Assembly (NCBI GenBank): GCA_963715625.1
Contig: OY970260.1
Span: forward strand, 682,001-746,000
DNA length: 64,000 nt
Direction: 5' to 3'
Source: VRUE01 sp963715625
GTDB taxonomy: Bacteria > Actinomycetota > Thermoleophilia > Solirubrobacterales > 70-9
Shown: positions 7,476-14,200 of the stretch, piece after piece
How positions within the stretch are numbered: the stretch's first letter is position 1
How the letters are laid out: each line of letters opens with the position of its first letter
The notes under the pieces: model-generated
What the model was told of the DNA's origin: nothing
Database searches by the model: none
Seen by the model: only the letters and a program-made list of their open reading frames with translations
Made by a program: the position numbers and the translations under genes

Positions 7476-8282
7476 GTGACGGGGAATGTGGGGACAAAGG
7501 GGTCGAGGGCCGACTGGGCCGAGCGCGCCTTTGAGGCGATGGCGCCGCTCTACGACGATGTCACCGCCCATCACGAATACGAGTTCTGGACGGCGCAGCT
7601 CCTTGCCGTCCTCGAGCGAGAGGGGCTTGAGGGCCGGCGCCTGCTCGATGTCGGCTGCGGCACCGGCAAGAGCTTCTTGCCGATGCTTCCGCGCGGGTGG
7701 CGGGCCGTGGGCTGCGACATCTCGGCATCCATGCTCGACCTGGCCCGGCAGAAGGCCGGCGATGCCGTCCGCCTGGAGATCGCCGACATGCGGGCCCTGC
7801 CCAGGTTTGGCGAATTCGACCTGGTCTGGGCGCTGGACGACGCGATCAACTACCTGCTGAGCACCGAGGAACTGGAGGCGGCGCTGCGGGGGATGCGGAG
7901 CAACTTGGCAACCTCGGGCCTGCTGCTGTTCGACGTGAACGAGCTGCCGGTCTACGCCTTCTATGCAGAGGGCGTCGAAATCGAGCTCGACGGACGCCGC
8001 TTCGCTTTGCAGGGGAATGCAATGGGTGAGGTCGAGCCGGGCTCGATCTGCGAGTTCTCATGCTTCGAGAAGCGGCCCGGCGGCGAGGGTCAGGCGGCCG
8101 GCCGCCGCAACGTCTCCGTCCATCGCCAGCGCCACTTCACCGAAGCCGAGATCCTGGCGGCAATCGACCGGGCGGGCCTCACGTGCCTGAACGTCTACGG
8201 CCACGGCACCGACGGCATCCCGCGCCAGCCCTTGGATGGCTCGGTCCACACGAAGGCGATCTATGTGGCCCGCGCCGCCTAG
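7476..8282 (+). CDS. SAM-dependent methyltransferase of the RiPP-like locus
   Basis: This 268-residue class I methyltransferase has motif I LLDVGCGTGKSF at 56-67, the acidic motif II in GCDISASMLDLA, motif III near IADMRALP, and FDLVWALDDAINYL as motif IV. The region after residue 150 is an inserted beta-rich cap as in small-molecule methyltransferases. GTG7476 follows the third dyad operator. The RRE-E1 gene starts inside its last 20 bases, so the two enzymes are probably coupled. By position it is expected to methylate the short peptide or its modified form; this is inference. Confidence 0.85.
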   Translation: MTGNVGTKGSRADWAERAFEAMAPLYDDVTAHHEYEFWTAQLLAVLEREGLEGRRLLDVGCGTGKSFLPMLPRGWRAVGCDISASMLDLARQKAGDAVRLEIADMRALPRFGEFDLVWALDDAINYLLSTEELEAALRGMRSNLATSGLLLFDVNELPVYAFYAEGVEIELDGRRFALQGNAMGEVEPGSICEFSCFEKRPGGEGQAAGRRNVSVHRQRHFTEAEILAAIDRAGLTCLNVYGHGTDGIPRQPLDGSVHTKAIYVARAA

Positions 8283-9373
8283 CCCGACAACCTGGGAAAG
8301 ACCGCGGATCAAGCGCACAACTGAGCAGTTTCGGGCACCGAACGGGGACCTCTACCTGCGCAGGCCGAGCGAGGCCTCCGACATTCGGATCAAGGACCCG
8401 AGCCCCCAGCTCAGGCAGCTCCTCGGCGCGCTGGACGGTACGCGCACACGCCAGGAGCTGGACGAGGAGTTCGGGGTGGATCTGGTCGCCGAGCTGATCG
8501 GCCAGCTCGGCGATATGGGGCTGGGAGAGGACGCATCCGACGATGACCTGATCGCCCCTCAGACACGGGCGCGCTTCGACCGCCAGCTCCGCTACTTCAG
8601 CGATGTCTCGACCGGGCAAACGCCGTTCTCAGTGCCAGGGCAAGCTGGAAGACGCTCGTATCGCGGTCTTGGGCGTCGGAGGCCTCGGCGGCTGGACAGC
8701 CTTGACTCTCGCGTGCTGCGGCATAGGCGAGATGCTGCTGGTCAACTTCGACACGGTCGAGCCGAGCAACCTCAACCGCCAGATCCTCTATGGGGAGGCC
8801 GATATCGGCCAGCCGAAGGCGGGTCTGGCTGCCAAACGGCTCGGCGCCTTCAACTCCTCGATCCAGATCGAGACCCGCGAGGAACGGCTCGACAGCGAGG
8901 CGGCGGTTACGGCGGCGATCGAAGGCTGGGACCTGGTCGTCAACGCCGTCGATTGGCCGGCTCACGACATCGAGCTTTGGGTCAACTCGGCCTGCTTCGC
9001 GGCCGGCATCCCCTACATCGCGATGAGCCACTATCCGCCGATCGCCCGCGTTGGCCCTCTGTACGTCCCCGGTGAGACCGGCTGCTATTCGTGCCAGGAG
9101 ATCGCCTACAAACGCGCGTATCCCTTCTACGACGCGGCCGTCGAGCAGCAGCGTGCCCAGCCCTCACCGGCGGCGACGCTGGGGGCGGCCTGCGCCCTGA
9201 TCAGCGGCCAGGTCGCCCTCGATGTCATGCATTTTCTGACCGGCCTCGCAACGCCGTCGAGCCTTGGCGTGAGCAACATCTACGACCTCCGCACGATGGA
9301 GGCCAAAGGGGAGCAGGTTGTGCAAGAGCCGGATTGCCCGGTCTGCGGCGCACGCCGACCTCCCCTGCGCTGA
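8263..9373 (+). CDS. RRE-ThiF (E1-like) adenylyltransferase, with apparent +1 frameshift
   Basis: The frame from ATG8263 encodes about 122 residues: an N-terminal strand region, a PqqD-like winged-helix recognition element (residues about 30-90, ending LIGQLGDMGLGED) and the conserved lead RFDRQLRYFSDV. The E1/ThiF domain then continues in the next frame: ATP loop GVGGLGG, SNLNRQ, and two zinc CxxC pairs (CYSC, CPVC). Joining the frames at T8629 (TTC, skip T, CAG) gives a continuous 369-residue protein. The E1 family adenylates a peptide or protein carboxyl group, as in MccB, PaaA and ThiF. The break may be a real mutation, a sequencing error or programmed +1 frameshifting. ATG8603 could start the E1 half separately, but it lacks a ribosome site and would cut into the domain lead. 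Confidence 0.8.
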
Positions 9374-9377
9374 GCGG

Positions 9378-10106
9378 TCAGGAAACGCTGGAGAGCGCCG
9401 TCGCCACCGCGAAGCCGAGGGTCGTGACGAGGCCGGCGACGCGGCCCGACTCGCTCGTCGCGTCGGGGATCATCGAGTCGATCAGCATGACCAGGAGGGC
9501 GCCGGCGGCGAAGCCGTCGATGGTTGCGCGAAGGTCGCCCGAGACGACGTCCGCGATCGCGAAGCCGGCGGCGCTGGACAGCGCGCATATCGCGGCCACC
9601 GCCACCCAGAGGCGCACGATCTTGCGCTCGCCGGTGCCGCCCTTGCGCATCTCGCTCGCCGAACCGATCGCCTCGGGAAGGTTGGAGACGAAGATCGCGA
9701 CTAGCAGGCCGACCCCGACGCCCTCTCCGCTCGCCAGGCCGATGCCGAGGACCAGCTGCTCGGGGATGCCGTCGAGAAAAGCGCCGAGGGCGAGCGCGGT
9801 CCCCGGCTCGGACGCGGCGGCGCGACCGGCGCGGCCCCGGCCAGCCGACGCGCGGTTGGCGATGAGCCCGTCGAGGGCGAAGTAGGTCAGGGCGCCGGCC
9901 CCCAGGCCGATGGCCATCGCACCCAGGCCGCCGACGCGCAGGCCCTCCGCCGCCAGCTCGAAGCTGACCGCGCTGATCAGGGCGCCGGCACCGAAGGCGA
10001 GAACCAGCCCGACCTGCCGTGGCGGCCAACCGCGGGCGAAAGCGAGCAGGGCGCCGAGGACCAGCGAGGAGGCGGCCAGAGCCCCCCAGCCAAGCGCCTC
10101 GATCAT
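9378..10106 (-). CDS. ZIP-family metal transporter
   Basis: This 242-residue protein has about eight membrane segments. The fourth and fifth segments hold the family metal site in altered form, GAFLDGIPEQ and FVSNLPEAIG; the usual HN(x)PEG histidines are not all present. It probably carries divalent metal or is a related permease. ATG10106 gives a hydrophobic N terminus without the arginine-rich read-through upstream. It converges on the E1 gene with a gap of only four bases, and diverges from the potassium channel gene. No direct link to the RiPP-like locus is shown. Confidence 0.85.
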   Translation of the reverse strand: MIEALGWGALAASSLVLGALLAFARGWPPRQVGLVLAFGAGALISAVSFELAAEGLRVGGLGAMAIGLGAGALTYFALDGLIANRASAGRGRAGRAAASEPGTALALGAFLDGIPEQLVLGIGLASGEGVGVGLLVAIFVSNLPEAIGSASEMRKGGTGERKIVRLWVAVAAICALSSAAGFAIADVVSGDLRATIDGFAAGALLVMLIDSMIPDATSESGRVAGLVTTLGFAVATALSSVS

Positions 10107-10161
10107 CGTCGGCCTCTCGCCGGGAGGCACAGCACGAGGCGAAGGTCTATCAAGGGCGGCG

Positions 10162-10202
10162 GGTGTCACCTTCTTGCCGCATAGCGGGAAAAAGGCGACA
10201 CC
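10162..10202. promoter_or_regulatory. Imperfect dyad between divergent ZIP and channel genes
   Basis: GGTGTCACCTTCTTGCCGC, then ATA, then GCGGGAAAAAGGCGACACC forms a 41-base near-palindrome with three mismatched positions. A similar dyad lies at 35930-35969 between another pair of divergent genes. It could be an operator or a transcribed hairpin. Confidence 0.4.
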
Positions 10203-10242
10203 GGGCGGCAGGAAACGTTGGGCGGCGACCGAACGTGCGGGG

Positions 10243-10965
10243 ATGGAGACGGCATCGCGCCGGGCGCGCAGGCGTGAGCGGTGGAGGCAGCGGGCGGAAC
10301 AGGCCAGCGACGCGTTCGGGCTGGTCTTCCTGCTGGTGCTGACCACCTACGTGCTGACGTCGCTGCTCGAGAACCGCGGCTGGACCGCGGTGGTCCTCAC
10401 GATGGCGACGAGCGCGACGTCGGTGGTGGCGCTGACCAGCTCCCACGCGCGGGTGACGGTCGTACGCGTCGCGATCGCCCTCTCGCTGCTGACCATCGGC
10501 CTGGCGACGATCGGCGCCGCCACGGGCGACCGCGACTGGCTCAACGTCGCCTCCGTGATCCAGGTCTCGCTGCTGGCCGTGGCGATGGGCGCGGTCCTGC
10601 GCCGGGTCGTCACCGCCCCCGAAGTCGGCTCGCGCACGATCCTCGGCGCGCTCAGCGTCTACGCCGTGCTGGGGATCCTCTTCACCTTCCTCTACGGGGT
10701 CGTCGAGCGCGTCCAGGGCGGCGCCTTCTTCGAAGGCGTGCCCGCCCCGTCCGGCTCGGACTTCCTCTTCTTCAGCTACACGACGCTGACCACGACCGGC
10801 TACGGCAACCTCGTCCCCGGCGGCCAGCCCGGGCGGCTGATCGCCGGCTTCGAGATGATGGCCGGGCAGATCTTCCTCGTCACCCTGGTCGCCGGCCTGG
10901 TCAGCCTCTGGCGCCCGGGCGAGGCGATCAGGCGCCGCCGCGAGAAGCAGGACGGCGAGAGCTGA
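10243..10965 (+). CDS. Potassium channel-like protein (ion_trans_2)
   Basis: This 240-residue membrane protein begins with a basic cytoplasmic segment (residues 1-24). About four hydrophobic helices follow, then a pore region SYTTLTTTGYGNLVPG near residue 180 and a final helix ending in a basic tail. TTTGYGN is a variant of the TVGYG potassium-selectivity filter, so the ion preference may differ slightly. ATG10243 was chosen because upstream codons overlap the divergent ZIP gene and lack membrane character. A ribosome site GCGGGG lies just upstream. Confidence 0.85.
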   Translation: METASRRARRRERWRQRAEQASDAFGLVFLLVLTTYVLTSLLENRGWTAVVLTMATSATSVVALTSSHARVTVVRVAIALSLLTIGLATIGAATGDRDWLNVASVIQVSLLAVAMGAVLRRVVTAPEVGSRTILGALSVYAVLGILFTFLYGVVERVQGGAFFEGVPAPSGSDFLFFSYTTLTTTGYGNLVPGGQPGRLIAGFEMMAGQIFLVTLVAGLVSLWRPGEAIRRRREKQDGES

Positions 10966-10966
10966 A

Positions 10967-11305
10967 TCAGCCCGACAGCACCGAGCCGAGGCCGGCGATC
11001 TGGGATTCCATCGCCTCGCAGAGCCGGTCGCAGAGCTCGAGCACGGCGGGGTCGCCGATCCGGTAGAGCGAGCTGGTCCCCCGCTTGCGACGGGTGACGA
11101 AGCCCTCGGCCCGCAGGGCCGCGAGGTGCTTGGAGACGTTCTGCTGGGAGGTGCCGAGCGCCTCGGTCAGCTCCCCGACCGAGAGCTCCTCGTGACGGCG
11201 CAGCTGGTCGAGGACGCGCAGCCGGGTCGGGTCGGCGAGCGCGCGGAAGCGGCCGGCGATCAGCTCGGCGGCGTCGGGCTGGAGGGGGCTTTGCATCGTC
11301 GCCAT
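10967..11305 (-). CDS. ArsR-family transcriptional repressor
   Basis: This protein of about 112 residues has a full ArsR winged helix: FRALADPTRLRVLDQLRRHEE, the recognition helix TSQQNVSKHLAALRAEGFV, and the wing RRKRGTSSLYRI. The ELCVCD-type metal motif is missing, so it probably senses something other than a heavy metal or uses other residues. ATG11305 is preferred; GTG11329 adds eight residues. It is divergent from the MMPL gene, the usual arrangement for a local repressor of an efflux pump, and a dyad lies in the shared promoter region. Confidence 0.88.
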   Translation of the reverse strand: MATMQSPLQPDAAELIAGRFRALADPTRLRVLDQLRRHEELSVGELTEALGTSQQNVSKHLAALRAEGFVTRRKRGTSSLYRIGDPAVLELCDRLCEAMESQIAGLGSVLSG

Positions 11306-11327
11306 CGTTATGCTATTGTACCAGTTC

Positions 11328-11343
11328 ACAACTGTAAAGTTGT
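11328..11343. promoter_or_regulatory. Putative ArsR operator
   Basis: ACAACT-GTAA-AGTTGT is a perfect 6-bp-arm dyad in an AT-rich patch between the divergent ArsR and MMPL genes. ArsR repressors typically bind such short inverted repeats overlapping the promoter. The call is by position and symmetry. Confidence 0.5.
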
Positions 11344-11376
11344 AAATCTGTAAATCGATTCACCTGGAGGATAGCG

Positions 11377-11457
11377 ATGCCCCCCTCGACTTCGTTCCGG
11401 TGCGCCTTTTCCCCGATATGCGTGGATAAAGCGCACCGGAAGGAGGGTGTGGCGTGA
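11377..11457 (+). CDS. Possible 26-codon leader peptide before the MMPL gene
   Basis: ATG11377 follows a good ribosome site (CTGGAGGATAGCG). The reading frame runs 26 codons to TGA 11455-11457, overlapping the GTG start of the MMPL gene (GTGA, 11454-11457). A strong hairpin (11395-11405 with 11431-11441) lies inside it, directly before the MMPL ribosome site. Leader translation could open or close that hairpin. No similarity to known leaders is claimed. Confidence 0.4.
   Translation: MPPSTSFRCAFSPICVDKAHRKEGVA
11395..11441 (+). promoter_or_regulatory. Hairpin just upstream of the MMPL ribosome site
   Basis: TTCCGGTGCGC and its complement GCGCACCGGAA are perfect 11-bp arms with partly paired TTTTCC/GGATAAA inside. 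The right arm ends next to AGGAGGG (11441-11447), the ribosome site for GTG11454. It is a candidate attenuator or translation switch. Confidence 0.45.
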
Positions 11458-13580
11458 GCTCGCTGGGGCCGATCGGGCGGCTGGGGCGCTTCGCCGCCGA
11501 GCGTCGCCGGTGGGTCTTCCTCGCCTGGGCGATCGTCGCCGTCGGGCTCGGCGTGCTCTCGCCGCGGGTCGAGACGGCGCTCTCCGGCGCCGGCTGGCAG
11601 GCCAACGGCTCGGAGTCGGTCGAGGTGCGCGAGCGGGTCAACCGCGCATTCGCCGGCAACGGCGCCTACGCGCTGCAGGTCGCCGTCCACTCCAACCGGC
11701 TGGCGGCGAGCTCGCCGCCGTTCCGCGCCACGCTGCGCCGGGCCGAGCGCATCCTCGCCGCCGACCCCGCGGTCGGCGCCGTGACTCCCCCGCGCCCCGG
11801 CCTCTCGATCTCCCGCGACGGCCACACCGCGGTGATCCGCGCCGGCGCGGCGGAGGGCCCGAACGGGATGGTCGCCGCCGCCGGCGACCTCAAGGCCGAG
11901 CTCGCCGCCGCCGCGGCGCCCGGCGTAGAAGCCAACCTGACCGGCGCCGCCGGGATGTGGTCGGACTTCAACGAAGCCAACCGCGAGGCGATGCTGCGCT
12001 CCGAGCTGCTCTCCTGGCCGGTGACGCTGGCGATCCTCGTCCTCGCCTTCGGCTCGCTGGTCGCGGCCGGGCTGCCGCTGATGCTGACGATCGTCGGCCT
12101 GATCGCCTCGGCCGGCGTCCTCTACCTCGGCACGCAGATCTCGCCGATCTCGATCTGGTCGATGAACTTCGCCCTGATGTTCGCCCTGGCGCTCGGCGTC
12201 GACTACGCGCTCTTCGTGGTCATGCGCTTCCGCAGCGCACTCTTCGGCCAGGAGCACGCTCCGGTGGACGCGGTCGCCGAGACGATGGACACCGCAGGCA
12301 AGGCCGTCCTCTTCTCCGCGGTCACAGTGCTGGTCTCGCTCTCGGCGGTGATGCTCGTGCCCAGCCCGGCCTTCCGCTCGGTCTCGCTGGGGATCATGAT
12401 CTCGGTGCTGTTCGTGCTGGCGGCGACGCTGACGCTGCTGCCGGCGGTGCTGGCGAAGCTGGGGACGCGAGTCGACAAGCTCGCGCTGCCGTGGGCGCAC
12501 GGCGGCGAGCACCGCTCGCCCCGCTTCGCCCGCTGGGGAGAGCTGCTCTGGCGGCGTCCGATCGCCTTCGGCGGCCTGGCGCTCGTCGTCCTCCTCGCCC
12601 TCGCGATCCCGGTCCTGGGCCTGCGCACCGGCATGCCCTCGATCAAGGTCGTGCCGAACGGCGACCACTCGCGGGCCGGCTACCGGCAGGTGACCGAGGC
12701 GTTCGGCCCCGGCGCGCCGGGAGCGCTGCAGATCGTCACGCCGCAAACCGCCGCCGCACCCGCCGAGGACGTGCTGCGCTCGGATCCCGGCATCGCCCTG
12801 GCGCTGCCGCCCCAGGCCGACCGGGACGGCCAGGTGCTGATCGAGGCGATCCCAACCGCCGGCCCCTCGACGACGGCACTCGGCGACACAGTCGAGCGCC
12901 TGCGCGCAGGCCTTCCCCCTGCCGCCCTCCTCGGCGGCCCCGCGGTCGAGAACCAGGACCTCGAAGCGGCGCTGAGCGCGAAGACGCCGCTGGCGATCGG
13001 CGTCGTGCTCGGCCTCGGCTTCCTGCTCCTGCTCGTCGCCTTCCAAGCGCCGCTGGTGGCGGCGATCGGGGTGCTCGCCAACCTGCTCTCGACCGGCGCC
13101 GCCTTCGGCGTCGCCACGCTGATCTTCCAGCACGGTCACCTCTCCGGCCTGCTCGGCTTCGAATCGCAGGGCTTCCTCGACGCCTGGGGGCCGATCTTCT
13201 TCTTCGCGATGATCTTCGCGATCGCGATGGACTACACCGTCTTCCTGCTCTCCTCGGCGCGCGAGCACTGGGAGGAGTCGGGCGACGCCCGCGAGGCGAT
13301 GGTCGACGGCCTGGCCCACTCCGGCCGCACGATCCTCGCCGCCGGCGCGGTGATGGTCGCCGTCTTCTTCACCTTCGCCCTCTCGGGGCCGCTGCCGCCG
13401 AAGGAGATGGGCGTGATCCTCGGCGTCGCCGTCCTCCTCGACGCCTTCCTCGTGCGGCTCCTGCTGCTGCCCGTCTTCCTGCGCCTAGCCGGTCCAGCCG
13501 CCTGGTACATGCCGAAATCGCTCGGACGCCTCCTACCGGCGGTCACCTTCAGCCACGAGGCAAAGAGCCTGTCCCGGTAG
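11454..13580 (+). CDS. MMPL/RND-family transporter
   Basis: This 708-residue inner-membrane protein has the two-fold MMPL layout. One helix near residue 20 is followed by a periplasmic domain of about 150 residues, then five to six helices (residues 180-330 include GVDYALFVVMRFR). A second helix near 375, a second periplasmic domain and a final helix bundle (AIAMDYTVFLLSSAREHW) complete the repeat. The Asp-Tyr pairs in the two bundles are the proton-relay residues of the family. Such proteins export lipids or drugs using proton flow. GTG11454 is preceded by AGGAGGG. Likely control is by the divergent ArsR gene. Confidence 0.92.
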   Translation: MSSLGPIGRLGRFAAERRRWVFLAWAIVAVGLGVLSPRVETALSGAGWQANGSESVEVRERVNRAFAGNGAYALQVAVHSNRLAASSPPFRATLRRAERILAADPAVGAVTPPRPGLSISRDGHTAVIRAGAAEGPNGMVAAAGDLKAELAAAAAPGVEANLTGAAGMWSDFNEANREAMLRSELLSWPVTLAILVLAFGSLVAAGLPLMLTIVGLIASAGVLYLGTQISPISIWSMNFALMFALALGVDYALFVVMRFRSALFGQEHAPVDAVAETMDTAGKAVLFSAVTVLVSLSAVMLVPSPAFRSVSLGIMISVLFVLAATLTLLPAVLAKLGTRVDKLALPWAHGGEHRSPRFARWGELLWRRPIAFGGLALVVLLALAIPVLGLRTGMPSIKVVPNGDHSRAGYRQVTEAFGPGAPGALQIVTPQTAAAPAEDVLRSDPGIALALPPQADRDGQVLIEAIPTAGPSTTALGDTVERLRAGLPPAALLGGPAVENQDLEAALSAKTPLAIGVVLGLGFLLLLVAFQAPLVAAIGVLANLLSTGAAFGVATLIFQHGHLSGLLGFESQGFLDAWGPIFFFAMIFAIAMDYTVFLLSSAREHWEESGDAREAMVDGLAHSGRTILAAGAVMVAVFFTFALSGPLPPKEMGVILGVAVLLDAFLVRLLLLPVFLRLAGPAAWYMPKSLGRLLPAVTFSHEAKSLSR

Positions 13581-13677
13581 GGGTGGAGCGTCTTGTACTT
13601 TTTCGCGAGCGCCCATCGGGACTCGCCAAAGACGTAGCTCGAAAAAGTTAAGCGGAACCCCTACCGGGACAGGCTCT
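13564..13677. terminator. Nested 114-base inverted repeat between convergent genes
   Basis: Perfect 21-bp arms (13564-13584 and 13657-13677) enclose a second complementary pair (ACTTTTTCG... with ...CGAAAAAGT). The MMPL stop codon lies in the left arm, and the cyclophilin stop begins within the last two bases of the right arm. It can serve both genes as a terminator. The size and nesting are larger than a normal stop signal and resemble a small non-autonomous repeat. Confidence 0.6.
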
Positions 13678-14134
13678 ACTCCGAGAACTCGACGCGTTCG
13701 ATCGCCTGCGGCTCGACCGGTCGGTCGGAGCCGTCGGTCTCGACCGACTCGATCGCGTCGACGGCGTCCATGCCGTCGACGACCTGGCCGAAGACCGTGT
13801 GCTTGCCGTCGAGCCAGGGGGCCGACCCGGTGGTGACGATGAAGAACTGGGAGCCGTTGGTGTTGGGGCCGGCGTTGGCCATCGCCAGCGCGCCCCGGAC
13901 GATCTTGTGGTCGTTGAACTCGTCCTCGAAGGTGTAGCCGGGGCCGCCGCGGCCGGTTCCCTCGGGGCAGCCGCCCTGGATCATGAAGTCGGGGATCACC
14001 CGGTGGAAGACCAGCTGGTCGTAGAAGCCGTCGGCGGAGAGCTTGCGGAAGTTCTCGACAGTCTTGGGGGCGTCGTCGTCATGCAGCTCGAACACGATCG
14101 CTCCGGCGCTGGTGTGGAGGGTTGCCTGCGACAC
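13676..14134 (-). CDS. Cyclophilin-type peptidyl-prolyl cis-trans isomerase
   Basis: This 152-residue single-domain cyclophilin has FHRVIPDFMIQGGCPEGTGRGGPGY, split here as FHRVIPDFMIQGG followed by the loop to GY, then ALAMANAGPNTNGSQFFI and WLDGKHTVFGQV. The catalytic arginine (in FHRV) and the substrate-pocket residues are present. No signal peptide or membrane segment is visible, so it is cytoplasmic. GTG14134 starts the conserved fold; the open frame upstream runs through a palindrome and is not counted. Confidence 0.92.
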   Translation of the reverse strand: MSQATLHTSAGAIVFELHDDDAPKTVENFRKLSADGFYDQLVFHRVIPDFMIQGGCPEGTGRGGPGYTFEDEFNDHKIVRGALAMANAGPNTNGSQFFIVTTGSAPWLDGKHTVFGQVVDGMDAVDAIESVETDGSDRPVEPQAIERVEFSE

Positions 14135-14147
14135 GGGGAACACTCTA

Positions 14148-14195
14148 TCGAGTGGTCGATTTACCACCCTATGAGGGGGTAAATCGACCACTCGA
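14148..14195. repeat. 18-bp palindrome between two minus-strand genes
   Basis: TCGAGTGGTCGATTTACC (14148-14165) and its exact complement (14178-14195) enclose 12 bases. It lies 6 bases after the stop of the large secreted protein gene and 14 bases before the cyclophilin start. Most likely it is the terminator of the former. Confidence 0.6.
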
Positions 14196-14200
14196 CCTGC

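Noticed and set aside
8603..9373. Independent E1/ThiF gene starting at ATG8603
   Set aside because: No ribosome site, and the start would lie within the frameshifted lead; the conserved RYFSDV segment continues naturally into the other frame at 8629.
11313..13319. Long minus-strand open frame across the MMPL gene
   Set aside because: Composition is low-complexity and antisense to a clear MMPL transporter; no ribosome site or motif.
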